Source: an uncultured Myxococcales bacterium (GTDB lineage Bacteria > Myxococcota_A > UBA9042 > CAIXZC01). Taken from it: 64,000 bases of DNA. Of the stretch, positions 45,441 through 55,913 are shown piece by piece. The notes under the pieces are model-generated. The model searched no databases. It worked only from the letters and a program-made list of their open reading frames with translations, and had not been told where the DNA came from. The stretch's first letter is position 1. Each line of letters opens with the position of its first letter. The position numbers and the translations under genes are program-made. The stretch covers positions 261,298-325,297 of the forward strand of contig CAITUV010000043.1 in the NCBI GenBank assembly GCA_903895725.1, given 5' to 3'.

Positions 45441-46532
45441 GTGAAGAGACTGCTCCTGGTGGCCGGCGCACGGCCAAACTTCGTGAAGGTCGGCCCGCTC
45501 ATGCGGGAGTGTCGCAGGCATCCGGACAAGGTCGACGTGCGACTCGTGCATACGGGACAGCACTATGACCCGGAGATGTCCCGCACGTTCTTCGAGGAGT
45601 TCGGAATCCCGGACCCGGACTGGCACCTGGGGGTGGGCTCGGGATCGCACGCAGCGCAGACGGCACGGATCATGACCGCGTTCGAAGAAGTGCTCCTGGG
45701 CTGGAGGCCGGACGTCGTGGTGGTCGTGGGAGACGTCAATTCGACGCTGGCGTGCTCGGTCACGGCCCGCAAGATGCAGATTCGGGTCGCACACGTCGAG
45801 GCCGGGCTTCGCAGCTTCGACAGCACCATGCCCGAGGAGATCAACCGGCTGGTGACCGACGCCATTTCCGACATCCTGTTTGCAACCGAGAAGAGCGCTG
45901 TGGACAACCTGTTGCGGGAAGGGCGGTCGGCTGAGGCGATCCACCTGGTCGGCAACGTGATGATCGACACCTTGCACTACTGTCTGACCCGCCTGGACGA
46001 TGTACCGGGCAAGCGCGTGCAGGGGCCCTATGCGGTGGTAACGCTTCACCGTCCTTCGAACGTGGATGATGCCTTGAAGCTGCGGGGGATCCTGGATGCG
46101 CTGTGCGTGATTGCAAGGGACATGCCCATCCACTTCCCGATGCACCCCCGGACGCGTCGCAAGATGGAGGAGAACGGCTTGCAGCCGCTAATCGCTGGGG
46201 CCGGCATTCAGGTTCTGCCACCGGTTTCCTACATGGACTTCCTGCGGCTGTGGAAGGATGCGACGCTGGTGCTGACGGACAGCGGCGGGGTGCAGGAGGA
46301 GACGACTGCGCTGGGCGTGCCCTGCTTCACCATCCGGGACAACACGGAGCGGCCCGTGACCATCGACGAGGGGACCAACGTCCTGGCGGGAACCACGCGG
46401 GAGGGAATCCTGGAGCACTACGGGCGGTTCCGCAGCGGCCAGACGAAGGCGGGCCGCGTTCCTCACCTGTGGGACGGGAAGGCGGCGGAGCGCATCGTGT
46501 CCGTTCTCATGGAGTCCGGGGAGGTCCGGTAG
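45441..46532 (+). CDS. wecB: UDP-N-acetylglucosamine 2-epimerase (non-hydrolysing)
   Basis: [71 protein letters not shown]. Confidence 0.94.
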   Translation: MKRLLLVAGARPNFVKVGPLMRECRRHPDKVDVRLVHTGQHYDPEMSRTFFEEFGIPDPDWHLGVGSGSHAAQTARIMTAFEEVLLGWRPDVVVVVGDVNSTLACSVTARKMQIRVAHVEAGLRSFDSTMPEEINRLVTDAISDILFATEKSAVDNLLREGRSAEAIHLVGNVMIDTLHYCLTRLDDVPGKRVQGPYAVVTLHRPSNVDDALKLRGILDALCVIARDMPIHFPMHPRTRRKMEENGLQPLIAGAGIQVLPPVSYMDFLRLWKDATLVLTDSGGVQEETTALGVPCFTIRDNTERPVTIDEGTNVLAGTTREGILEHYGRFRSGQTKAGRVPHLWDGKAAERIVSVLMESGEVR

Positions 46533-48425
46533 ATGTGCGGGATCTGCGGGCAGCTCCTGGCCGACCGGGGGCAGGTGGTTGACCGGAGCGAGCTGGAGCG
46601 CATGGCTTCGTCCATGCACCGGAGAGGTCCCGACGATTCCGGAGCTCACGTGGATGGCAGCGTGGGGCTCGGCTTTCGCAGGCTGAGCATCATCGACCTG
46701 AGCACCGGGCACCAGCCGCTCTCCAACGAGGATGGAACGCTGTGGATCGTCTTCAACGGCGAAATCTACAACTTCCCCGAGCTGCGGGCCGAGCTGCTCG
46801 CCCGAGGACATGTGTTCCGGACATCGACGGATACCGAGGCGATCCTGCATCTCTACGAGGACGTCGGCCCCGCCGTGGTGGACCGGCTGAGGGGCATGTT
46901 CGGGTTCGCCATCTGGGACGGAAGGACCAGGACGCTCTTCTGCGCACGGGATCGGTTCGGGAAGAAGCCGTTCTACTACTTCCACGACGGCTCGCGGTTC
47001 GTGTTCGGCTCCGAGCTCAAGGCGGTGGTGGCGGCCTCGGCAGTGCCCCGTGAAATCGACCTCGATGCGCTCGACTCCTACTTCTCGTGGGGGTACGTGG
47101 CGGGGAGCCGTAGCATCTACAGAGGGGTGAAGAAGCTCCCGGCAGCGCACACGCTGACGCTGCGGCAGGAGCCGTGGAGCGAGCCGCAAATCACGAGGTA
47201 CTGGGACATCCGGCTGGCCCCGGAGGAGGGGCGCAGCGAGCGGGACTGGCAGGAGGAGCTGGAGCACGAGCTGTCGGAGGCCGTGCGCATGCGCCTGGTC
47301 AGCGATGTGCCGCTCGGGGCCTTCTTGAGCGGGGGGCTCGACTCCGGCACCGTGGTCGCCCTGATGGCCCGGCATTCGGACCGGCCGGTCAAGACGTTCA
47401 CCATCGGCTTCCAGAACCCTGCCTACAACGAGGTGGAGCGAGCGCGGCTGATCGCTCGCAAGTACGGCACGGAGCATCACGAAGAGATCGTGGAGCCTCA
47501 GTCACTGGATTTGCTGGACACGCTGGTCGACGCATTCGATGAGCCGTTTGCCGACTCCTCCGCAATTCCGACTTTCATCGTGTCCCGGTTTGCCCGGCGG
47601 CATGTGACGGTAGCGCTGTCGGGGGACGGAGGCGACGAGCTGTTCGCAGGCTACCTCTCCTATCGAAAGCTCCATCGGCTGGCCCGGCTCGACGTCCTGC
47701 CCGGATTGCTGCGCAGGCTGACGTTCGGCACGCTGGGGGCCTTGTGGCCCATGTGGGCGGCGGGGAAGGGGCTCCTCTATTATCTGTCTCAGGACCGGCT
47801 CGGGCTTCTGTCCGCGTTCGAGGTGTTTCCCGGCACGGAGAGAAAGGCGCTGTATGCCCCCGACCTGTGGGCCGCTCTGCGGCACGGTCCGGGGCGTGAG
47901 GAGCGCAGGGGGCTCGCGGCAGCGAGCACGGGGGATTGCATCGTCTCCCAGGCTCAGGAGCTGGACATGCGGACCTACCTGGTCGACGACATCTTGACCA
48001 AGGTGGACCGCACCAGCATGGCGACCTCGTTGGAGGTCCGAGCGCCGCTGCTCGATCACAAGGTGGCAGAGCTCACGTTCCGCATGCCGACACGCCTCAA
48101 GTTCTCGCCCGACCAGGGCAAGCTCATCTTTCGAAAGACCTTTGGACCGCTGCTGACGCCCGAGCACCTGAGCGGTCGCAAGCAGGGATTTGCCGTTCCG
48201 GTGATGGACTGGTTCCGGAAGGAGAAGCGGTCATGGCTGGCGGATGTTCTGCTCGACCCGGGCAATCCGATTGCCGCGTACGTGCGTCAGGACTTCGTCG
48301 CTTCCCTCATGCGGGCGCACGACCTGGGCCAGCGGGATTTCAGCTTCAAGCTATGGGTTCTTCTGTTCTTCAGCAGGTGGTTGGAGCGGACCGGGGCAGG
48401 CCGCTCCGTTCCGAGAGTCGGGTGA
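46533..48425 (+). CDS. asnB: Asparagine synthase (glutamine-hydrolysing) family protein
   Basis: MCGICGQL, MHRRGPDDSGAH, WIVFNGEIYNF, LGAFLSGGLDSGTVVALM, VALSGDGGDELFAGY. Confidence 0.95.
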   Translation: MCGICGQLLADRGQVVDRSELERMASSMHRRGPDDSGAHVDGSVGLGFRRLSIIDLSTGHQPLSNEDGTLWIVFNGEIYNFPELRAELLARGHVFRTSTDTEAILHLYEDVGPAVVDRLRGMFGFAIWDGRTRTLFCARDRFGKKPFYYFHDGSRFVFGSELKAVVAASAVPREIDLDALDSYFSWGYVAGSRSIYRGVKKLPAAHTLTLRQEPWSEPQITRYWDIRLAPEEGRSERDWQEELEHELSEAVRMRLVSDVPLGAFLSGGLDSGTVVALMARHSDRPVKTFTIGFQNPAYNEVERARLIARKYGTEHHEEIVEPQSLDLLDTLVDAFDEPFADSSAIPTFIVSRFARRHVTVALSGDGGDELFAGYLSYRKLHRLARLDVLPGLLRRLTFGTLGALWPMWAAGKGLLYYLSQDRLGLLSAFEVFPGTERKALYAPDLWAALRHGPGREERRGLAAASTGDCIVSQAQELDMRTYLVDDILTKVDRTSMATSLEVRAPLLDHKVAELTFRMPTRLKFSPDQGKLIFRKTFGPLLTPEHLSGRKQGFAVPVMDWFRKEKRSWLADVLLDPGNPIAAYVRQDFVASLMRAHDLGQRDFSFKLWVLLFFSRWLERTGAGRSVPRVG

Positions 48426-48432
48426 CCGGCCC

Positions 48433-49854
48433 TCACTTCCCTTTGCGGACCAGGCTGGAGAGGAGGGTGAAGAACCCGTTGGCCAGGCTGAGCACCTGCT
48501 TGGGATGGCGGATGTTGCGAGCGTAGGCCGCCACGATTCTGGGCCGGAAGTAGAACTGGCGGAAGAAGCGCTTCTTGTACTTCTCCATCAGCTCGGCCGT
48601 GACACCATGGGGCACGAAGACCGGGCTCCACATGTTCATCTTGCGCCAGTCGTTGTCGAACGTGCCATAGCGGTGGGCCGTGTTGTAGAGCTCGGAGCCG
48701 GGCAGCGGCGTGGCAAACGTCACGTGCGCGTTGGTCAGGGGCAGCTCGAGCGCGAAGCGGATGGTCTCCTTCATGGTCTCCTCGGTCTCGAGGGGGAGGC
48801 CCATCATGAAGAACCCCTTGACCGCGATGCCCGCATCGGCCGTCCATCGGACGACCTCGCGGATCTTGTCCAGCTTCACGTTCTTCTTCACTTCGTCGAG
48901 GATCATCTGGGATCCGCTCTCGATGCCGTAGAGGATCTGCCAGCATCCGGCCCGGCGGAACATCTTGAGCTGCTCCGGCGACCGGATCGTGTCGATGCGC
49001 GCGGCGCACGACCAGGTGACGTCGAGCTTCTGGTCGATGATGGCGTTGCAGATGGCTTCGATGCGACTGGGGAAGTCGAGGAAGTTGTCGTCGTAGAAGG
49101 AGATGTCCTTGACGCTGTAGCGGTCGATGAGGTCCCGGATCAGGCGGATGACGTACTCGGCGCCGTGTTTGCGGGGCTTGCGACCAAAGCAGGAGACATC
49201 GCAGAAGGTGCACTGGCCGTAGCACCCTCGTGAGGTGATGAGGCTGGCGGTGGGGAAGCGGTGCGACCTCATGGCCGACTGAGAGTAGGCGTTGGGATAG
49301 CCGTCGAGCAGGTCCCAGGCGGGCATGGGGAGGCGGTCCAGGTCTTTGATGAAGGGCCTCGGGGCCGTCCGTACCACTTCTTCGCCCTTGCGAATGGCCA
49401 GCCCCGCAATGTCGTCGAGGGGGGAGATCCCATCCCAGGCGAGGAGCTCCTCCAGCGTGTCCTCGGCTTCGCCAATGGCGGCGAAATCGAAGTGGGGGAA
49501 GCGGGTGAGCGTGTCTTCGGGGACTGCGGTCACGTGGGGTCCGCCCAGCACGATGCGTGCGGGATGACCTTTGCTGCGGATATACTCGGCCAGGGCGGCG
49601 GCGTTGTAGATGGAAATGGTGACCGCCGTGATTCCGACCATGTCGGGCGAGAAGCGAGCGATGGCCTCGTAGGTTTCTTCGACACCCCAGCCCTTGGCCG
49701 GAGCGTCGACGATGGCCGTTTCGACGCCGGCGGCCCTGGCCGTGGCTGCGAGATTGCAGAGCCCCACCGGAGGCAGCCGGCTGCCAGCCTTGGCGAGGTT
49801 GCCGTAACGTTCCTCCATGGTGAGCGGCGGATTGACGAGAACGAGTCGCTTCAT
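48433..49854 (-). CDS. Radical SAM protein with B12-binding-like N-terminal domain
   Basis: VLVNPPLTMEERYGNLAKAGSRLPPVGLCNLAATAR; ITSRGCYGQCTFCDV (CxxxCxxC); YGIESGSQMILDEVKKNV. Confidence 0.92.
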   Translation of the reverse strand: MKRLVLVNPPLTMEERYGNLAKAGSRLPPVGLCNLAATARAAGVETAIVDAPAKGWGVEETYEAIARFSPDMVGITAVTISIYNAAALAEYIRSKGHPARIVLGGPHVTAVPEDTLTRFPHFDFAAIGEAEDTLEELLAWDGISPLDDIAGLAIRKGEEVVRTAPRPFIKDLDRLPMPAWDLLDGYPNAYSQSAMRSHRFPTASLITSRGCYGQCTFCDVSCFGRKPRKHGAEYVIRLIRDLIDRYSVKDISFYDDNFLDFPSRIEAICNAIIDQKLDVTWSCAARIDTIRSPEQLKMFRRAGCWQILYGIESGSQMILDEVKKNVKLDKIREVVRWTADAGIAVKGFFMMGLPLETEETMKETIRFALELPLTNAHVTFATPLPGSELYNTAHRYGTFDNDWRKMNMWSPVFVPHGVTAELMEKYKKRFFRQFYFRPRIVAAYARNIRHPKQVLSLANGFFTLLSSLVRKGK

Positions 49855-49989
49855 GGGACCCTCCACCAGTTGGACGCCGATGGTCCCACCGAGCGGGGCA
49901 CAAGTCAATCGATTGAGCTTGAATCTGCGGGCCGCATTGACCATAATCCCCCCGTTGTTCCGACCCTTGCAGCATCGGGTGGAGAGGCC

Positions 49990-51504
49990 ATGATCACCTT
50001 TGCCACGGCATTCGTCGTCGCGCTCGTGGTGGCAGCGTTGCTGACCCCGCTGGTGAGATACCTCTCCTATCGAATCGGATTCTATGATCCCCCCGACGAG
50101 CGCAAGGTGCATGCTCGCCTGATCCCGCGCACGGGAGGCGTGGCCATCGTCCTGGCGTTTCTGTCTCCGATTGTCGGCATCGCGTTGACCGAGGCCCGAA
50201 TCGGGGAGGCCATCTACACGAATTCGAACTACGTCCTCGGCATGATCGTGGGAGGCCTCATCATCATCGGAGTCGGTCTGGCCGACGATCTGCGGGGGCT
50301 CGGCGCCAAGAGGAAGCTCCTGCTGCAGGTGCTTGCCGCTACGGTGGCCTACGTCGCCGGCTTTCGCATCGAGGCGGTGAGCCTGCCGGTGGGAGACCTC
50401 CTGGACATGGGGGTATTCTCGTATGTGGTGACGGTGCTCTGGATCGTCGGCATCGTGAATGCCATGAATCTGATCGATGGGCTGGACGGGCTGGCTGCGG
50501 GCATCGGGCTCTTCGTCCTGATCCTGAACTTCGTGCAGGGGTGGCTCTACGGCAGCGTGATGGTGTGCATGCTGTCGGCGTCTCTGGCCGGTGCCATCGT
50601 CGGCTTCCTGTTCTACAACTTCAACCCGGCCAGCATCTTCATGGGCGATTCCGGGAGCATGCTCATCGGGTACGTGCTGGCGTTGGGCGCAATCAACTCC
50701 GGACAGAAGAGCTCAACGACGGTCGCTCTGCTGACCCCGATTGTGGCGATGGGCGTGCCCATCATGGACACGCTGTTCTCGATGGTGCGCCGGTTCCTCG
50801 AGCGGCGGCCGATGTTCTCGCCCGACCGGGGGCACATCCATCATCGGCTGCTGGAGATGGGACTGACACATCGACGTGTCGTGCTGGTGCTGTACGGGTT
50901 CTCCGTGGTTCTCGTCCTGGCCGCGTCGCTGCTCCAGTACGGTCGGAAGTGGCAGGTGGGCTTCGCATTGCTGACCATGGTCGCGGTGCTGTTCGCATTT
51001 GCCCGGATCGTCGGGTTTGCCGACTACGTGCGGAGGCGGCGTGAGCGGCGCATGGGGATCCGCTCCCGGCATGCCGAAATCCTGCGGAGGCTGGTGTTCG
51101 AGGCGCTCGGGCGTGCGGATCGGGCCGTGAATCGCGGGGATGTCCTGGCGTTCCTGGCCTGGTTCATCCGGGAGGCGGAGATCAAGTTCGTCGAGGTGCA
51201 CTGCGGGGCCGAACCGGGCAGCATCGTGGTCAACGAAGACTATCCGGTGCAGAAGCGCAAGCCAGTCCTCCTGGCCGAGATTCCGCTGCTGGACGAGTCG
51301 TGCGGCGAGAAGGGAAGGCTGGTGTTCGGCTGGCATTCGGAGCAGGGACGCGTGTCGTCCGAGTCCGAGATCCTGCTGCAGGTGGTGGCGGATCGCCTGT
51401 CCCGTAGCGTGAACGCGCACGAGGGAGGCTGTGGGGAGGCTCAGGAAGAGGGCGGCGGCGTTGCGCCGGACCGGCCGGATGCGAGAGGAGGGGGAAATGG
51501 CTGA
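49990..51504 (+). CDS. MraY/WecA-family undecaprenyl-phosphate sugar-1-P transferase with C-terminal extension
   Basis: DPPDERKVHARLIPRTGGVAI, LADDLRGLGAKRKLLLQ, NAMNLIDGLDGLAAGI, FMGDSGSMLIGYVL, RGHIHHRLLEMGL; then about 150 extra residues. Confidence 0.93.
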   Translation: MITFATAFVVALVVAALLTPLVRYLSYRIGFYDPPDERKVHARLIPRTGGVAIVLAFLSPIVGIALTEARIGEAIYTNSNYVLGMIVGGLIIIGVGLADDLRGLGAKRKLLLQVLAATVAYVAGFRIEAVSLPVGDLLDMGVFSYVVTVLWIVGIVNAMNLIDGLDGLAAGIGLFVLILNFVQGWLYGSVMVCMLSASLAGAIVGFLFYNFNPASIFMGDSGSMLIGYVLALGAINSGQKSSTTVALLTPIVAMGVPIMDTLFSMVRRFLERRPMFSPDRGHIHHRLLEMGLTHRRVVLVLYGFSVVLVLAASLLQYGRKWQVGFALLTMVAVLFAFARIVGFADYVRRRRERRMGIRSRHAEILRRLVFEALGRADRAVNRGDVLAFLAWFIREAEIKFVEVHCGAEPGSIVVNEDYPVQKRKPVLLAEIPLLDESCGEKGRLVFGWHSEQGRVSSESEILLQVVADRLSRSVNAHEGGCGEAQEEGGGVAPDRPDARGGGNG

Positions 51505-52807
51505 GGCATACAAGGGAGCGGAGCCGAGGATCTGCGTCGTGGGTCTGGGGTATGTGGGCCTTCCGCTGGCAGTGGCCCTGGACCGGCGGTTCGACGTCAT
51601 CGGGTTCGACATCAGCAGGCAGCGGGTGGACGAGCTGTCGCGAGGATGCGACCGGACGCGAGAGGTCGATGCCGAGGTCCTTGGGCGCTGTCGGATGCGC
51701 TACACGACCGACACGGCGGCCATCAGCAGCAGCGACGTGGTCATCGTCACGGTGCCGACTCCGATTGACGAGCATCGCAATCCCGACCTCAGACCCGTGC
51801 ACTCGGCTACCCGGCTGGTGGGCCGGCACATGAAGCGGGGCACCGTGGTGGTGTACGAGTCGACCGTCTATCCCGGGCTCACCGAAGAGGACTGTGTCCC
51901 GATGCTCGAGGAAGAGAGCGGGATGAAGTGGAAGGACGGATTTTTCGTGGGGTACTCGCCTGAGCGGGTCAACCCCGGCGACCGGGAGCACTCCGTGGAC
52001 CGGGTTCGCAAGGTCGTTGCCGCGGACACGCACGACACGCTCTCGTTGCTGGTGCACGTGTACGGGTCGGTGATCAAGGGGGGGATTCACGAAGCCCCCG
52101 ACATCCGGACCGCGGAGGCCGCCAAGGTCATCGAAAACACGCAGCGGGATCTCAACATCGCACTCATGAACGAGCTCTCCCTGATCTTCCACCGGATGGG
52201 CATCGACACCCGGGGTGTGCTGGAGGCGGCAGCGACGAAATGGAACTTCCTTCCATTCGAGCCGGGGCTGGTCGGAGGGCACTGCATCGGCGTGGACCCG
52301 TACTACCTGACGTTCAAGGCCGAATCCCTTGGATACCATCCCCAGATGATCCTGGCGGGCCGACGGCTGAACGACGGCATGGCCAAGCACGTGGCCGAGA
52401 TGACGGTCAAGAAGCTCATCGATGCGGGCAAGCGGGTGAAGGACAGCCGCGTGCTCGTGCTCGGCCTCACGTTCAAGGAGAACATCTCCGACATTCGCAA
52501 TACGAAGGTGGCGGACCTGGTTCGCGAGCTGGGCGAATTTGGAGTAGAGGCCTGCGTGCACGACCCGCTGGCCTACCCGGAGGAGGCCCTGCACGAGTAC
52601 GGGCTCGCGCTGATGAACAGCCCGGAGGACAAGGCGCCGTACGACGGCATCGTGCTCGCCGTCAAGCATGCGGCGTATCTCAAGCGATACGATCTGCCGG
52701 CGCTTCGCAAGCTCGCGGGCGGGGATTCCCCGGTGCTCATCGACGTGAAGGGGGTATTTACCCCGACTCAGGCACGTGAGGCCGGCTTCATCCATTGGAG
52801 GCTCTAG
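51497..52807 (+). CDS. Nucleotide sugar dehydrogenase (TviB/WbpO-like)
   Basis: ICVVGLGYVGLPLAVAL, VVYESTVYPGLTEEDC, GYSPERVNPGDREH, VGGHCIGVDPYYLTFKAE, LGLTFKENISDIRNTK. Confidence 0.95.
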   Translation: MAEAYKGAEPRICVVGLGYVGLPLAVALDRRFDVIGFDISRQRVDELSRGCDRTREVDAEVLGRCRMRYTTDTAAISSSDVVIVTVPTPIDEHRNPDLRPVHSATRLVGRHMKRGTVVVYESTVYPGLTEEDCVPMLEEESGMKWKDGFFVGYSPERVNPGDREHSVDRVRKVVAADTHDTLSLLVHVYGSVIKGGIHEAPDIRTAEAAKVIENTQRDLNIALMNELSLIFHRMGIDTRGVLEAAATKWNFLPFEPGLVGGHCIGVDPYYLTFKAESLGYHPQMILAGRRLNDGMAKHVAEMTVKKLIDAGKRVKDSRVLVLGLTFKENISDIRNTKVADLVRELGEFGVEACVHDPLAYPEEALHEYGLALMNSPEDKAPYDGIVLAVKHAAYLKRYDLPALRKLAGGDSPVLIDVKGVFTPTQAREAGFIHWRL

Positions 52808-52809
52808 CC

Positions 52810-53781
52810 GTGGCGAATGTTCTGCTCACCGGCGCGGCCGGATTCATCGGTGCCAGGACGGCTCACCTGCTGCTCGATCGGGGATGCCGGGTCGTCGGGG
52901 TGGACAACCTCAACGACTACTACGACGTGCGCCTCAAGGAGCACCGGCTCCAGGGGCTCGATGCCCGGAGCGGCTTCCATTTCGTGCGCGGGGATATCGA
53001 GGATCCGGAGCTCGTCGAGTCGCTCTTCCCGGGGGAGAAGTTCGATGCCGTGCTGAACCTCGCTGCCCGTGCGGGCGTGCGCTACAGCATGGTCAATCCC
53101 CGAGTCTACATGACGACCAACGCGCTGGGGACGCTCAACCTGCTGGAGTCGATGAGGCGCCACCAGGTCGGGAAGCTGGTGCTGGCCTCGACATCCTCTC
53201 TGTATGCCGGGCAGACCATGCCCTTCTGCGAGTCGCTGCCGGTCAACACGCCGGTGAGCCCCTATGCCGCGTCGAAGAAGGCGGCCGAGGTGATGGCCTA
53301 CACGTATCACTACCTGCATGGCATCGATGTGTCCGTCGTGCGCTACTTCACGGTGTATGGACCGGCGGGGCGGCCCGACATGAGCGTGTTCCGTTTCATC
53401 CGCTGGATCGACGAGGGGACTCCCATCGAGCTGTTTGGCGACGGCAGCCAGGCTCGTGATTTCACCTTCGTGGACGACATTGCAATCGGCACCGTTGCGG
53501 CCATGAAGCCGCTGGGGTTCGAGGTGGTGAACCTGGGCGGGGGCAACCAGCCGGTGACCATGCTGGCGATGATCGGAATCCTGGAGGAGCTCCTGGGCAG
53601 GAAGGCGGTCATCGACCAGCAGCCCATGAACAAGGCGGACGTGGCTGCCACCTGGGCGGATATCGGCAAGGCGGCCCGACTGCTGGGGTGGAAGCCCGAG
53701 GTCTCCCTGCGCGAGGGGTTGTCCCGTACCGTGGAGTGGTATCTTTCCAACCGTGATTGGGTCCGGCAGGTGACCTTGTAG
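52810..53781 (+). CDS. NAD-dependent epimerase (UDP-glucuronate 4-epimerase-like)
   Basis: GAAGFIGARTAHLLLDRGCRVVGVDNLNDYYDVRLKEHRL; SSLYAG; SPYAASKKAAEVMAYTY; RYFTVYGPAGRPDM. Confidence 0.92.
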   Translation: MANVLLTGAAGFIGARTAHLLLDRGCRVVGVDNLNDYYDVRLKEHRLQGLDARSGFHFVRGDIEDPELVESLFPGEKFDAVLNLAARAGVRYSMVNPRVYMTTNALGTLNLLESMRRHQVGKLVLASTSSLYAGQTMPFCESLPVNTPVSPYAASKKAAEVMAYTYHYLHGIDVSVVRYFTVYGPAGRPDMSVFRFIRWIDEGTPIELFGDGSQARDFTFVDDIAIGTVAAMKPLGFEVVNLGGGNQPVTMLAMIGILEELLGRKAVIDQQPMNKADVAATWADIGKAARLLGWKPEVSLREGLSRTVEWYLSNRDWVRQVTL

Positions 53782-54741
53782 CTACTCGGCCTGCGTCAAC
53801 CGTCGGAAGTACTCGATAGTCCTCTTGAGACCTTCGTCCAGACGCACCGTGGGTTCCCAGGAGAGGGCCTTCCTGGCGAGCGTGATGTCCGGCTGCCGAC
53901 GGTGCGGGTCATCGTGAGGGAGCGGCCGGAACACCAGGGACGAAGAAGAGCCGGTGAGTCGGATGATGCGCTCCGCAAGGTCCGCAATGGTGACCTCTTC
54001 CGGATTCCCCAGGTTGACCGGACCGGTGAAGTCGTCGGGGCTGTTCATGAGTCGAATGAGGGCTTCCACCTGGTCGGAGACGAAGCAGAAGCTTCGAGTC
54101 TGCCTGCCGTCGCCATAGATCGTGATATCTTCCCCCTTGAGCGCCTGGATGATGAAGTTGCTCACGACACGGCCGTCGTTGGGGAGCATGCGGGGGCCGT
54201 AAGTATTGAAGATCCGGGCCACCTTGACGCGCAGCGCATGCTGGCGGTGATAGTCGAAGAAGAGCGTCTCCGCACAGCGCTTGCCCTCGTCGTAGCACGA
54301 CCGCACGCCGATGGGGTTGACGTTGCCCCAGTACCCTTCGGTCTGGGGGTGGATGTGCGGGTCGCCATACACTTCGCTGGTTGATGCCTGGAGCACCTTG
54401 ATCTTCAGGCGGTTGGCCAGGTTGAGCATGTGGATGGCACCCTGGACCGAGGTGAGGGTCGTCTGCACCGGATAGAGCTGGTAGTGGATGGGCGATGCGG
54501 GGCAGGCGAGGTTGAAGATCTCGTCCACCTCGACCTGGAGCGGAACGGTGATGTCGTGCCGGAGCAGCTCGAAGTAGTGGTTGTCCATGAGGTGCAGGAC
54601 ATTGGCCTTGCGTCCGGTGTAGAAGTTGTCGACGCACAGCACCTCGTGTCCGTCGGACAGGAGCCGTTCGCAAAGATGGGAGCCGAGAAAGCCGGCCCCA
54701 CCGGTAACCAGAACTCGGCGTGAGCGGGGGGAACGATTCAT
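53782..54741 (-). CDS. UDP-glucuronate decarboxylase-like NAD-dependent epimerase/dehydratase
   Basis: [71 protein letters not shown]. Confidence 0.92.
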   Translation of the reverse strand: MNRSPRSRRVLVTGGAGFLGSHLCERLLSDGHEVLCVDNFYTGRKANVLHLMDNHYFELLRHDITVPLQVEVDEIFNLACPASPIHYQLYPVQTTLTSVQGAIHMLNLANRLKIKVLQASTSEVYGDPHIHPQTEGYWGNVNPIGVRSCYDEGKRCAETLFFDYHRQHALRVKVARIFNTYGPRMLPNDGRVVSNFIIQALKGEDITIYGDGRQTRSFCFVSDQVEALIRLMNSPDDFTGPVNLGNPEEVTIADLAERIIRLTGSSSSLVFRPLPHDDPHRRQPDITLARKALSWEPTVRLDEGLKRTIEYFRRLTQAE

Positions 54742-55913
54742 GAAGACCTCCTGCACCTGGCAGACCACCAGGAACGGATTATATCGGCGATTCTGCGGCC
54801 TGCAATGCCTTCTCCAAATGGGGTGGGGCCCGACAGACAGACGCCTCGGTCGGGAAGCGCCAGCCGGCTCAGAGCCGCTGCCACAACGGCAGTCGGGTCG
54901 GTGCCCACTACCGTGCCCAGGCCGCTCTCGAGCACTTCGGGGCGCTCGGTGACCTGGCGCAGCACGAGGACCGGTCGCCCGAGCACGACAGCCTCTTCCT
55001 GAACTCCTCCCGAATCCGTCAGCACCAGGCGGGCCAGGCAGAGCAGACGCAGGAACGCAGGGTAGGGGAGCGGGGGAAGAAGCCGGACTCCCTCGATTCC
55101 GGCAAGGCGTGCGGCCGCTCGTCGAACGGCCGGATTGGGATGCACGGGCCACACGACGACGCAGGAGGGGACTTTGCTCGTCAGCTCGAGCAGCGCCGCG
55201 GTCACCTGGGAAATTCCGCCGTGCAGGTTCTCTCCCCGGTGCATGGTGGCCAGGAGCAGGGTCTTGCGGCCTGCGATGACATCGTCGAGCAACGGCCCGT
55301 CCATTCCGGGCACCGGAGCGGGGCAATTGGACGACTGCTCGACCATACGGCGCAGCATGTCCACCACGGGATTCCCGGTCAGGTGGATTGTCTCGGCGGT
55401 CACTCCCTCGGCCAGCAGGTTCGACACCGCACGGGGAGTGGGAGCAAAATGCAGGGCGGCCAGGCGGCCGGCCAACGTCCGATTCATCTCCTCGGGGAAG
55501 GGCTGTGACAGGTCATGGCTCCGCAGGCCGGCCTCCACGTGCCCGAACGGAATCCCGGCATGATAGGAAGCCAGTGCGGATGCCAGGACGGTGGTCGTGT
55601 CCCCCTGGGCCAGGACGAGATCCGGGGAGCCGCTCCGCAGGAGCGGTACCAGCCGCGTCAGCATTCGAGCCAGCAGCTTCCCCTGGTCCTGATTGGGCCG
55701 CATCATGTCGAGATCGTGGTCGGGCCGAAGGCCGAAGGTCTCCAGCATGGTGGAGGCAAGCTCCCGATGCTGGCCCGTGACGACCAGACGTGACACGGCC
55801 CAGGGGGCGTCCTGGAGGGCGCCGACGACCGGGGCCAGCTTGATGACCTCGGGGCGGGTACCCATGATGGTAAGGACGTGGATGGGACGGGTCACCTGCG
55901 GGCTCCGTACCAT
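54738..55913 (-). CDS. UDP-N-acetylglucosamine 2-epimerase family protein (second copy)
   Basis: [92 protein letters not shown]. Confidence 0.93.
   Translation of the reverse strand: MVRSPQVTRPIHVLTIMGTRPEVIKLAPVVGALQDAPWAVSRLVVTGQHRELASTMLETFGLRPDHDLDMMRPNQDQGKLLARMLTRLVPLLRSGSPDLVLAQGDTTTVLASALASYHAGIPFGHVEAGLRSHDLSQPFPEEMNRTLAGRLAALHFAPTPRAVSNLLAEGVTAETIHLTGNPVVDMLRRMVEQSSNCPAPVPGMDGPLLDDVIAGRKTLLLATMHRGENLHGGISQVTAALLELTSKVPSCVVVWPVHPNPAVRRAAARLAGIEGVRLLPPLPYPAFLRLLCLARLVLTDSGGVQEEAVVLGRPVLVLRQVTERPEVLESGLGTVVGTDPTAVVAAALSRLALPDRGVCLSGPTPFGEGIAGRRIADIIRSWWSARCRRSS

Noticed and set aside
44007-47480. 712-aa and 430-aa minus ORFs
   Set aside because: Antisense to asparagine-synthase-like and wecB-like genes; no recognisable protein features
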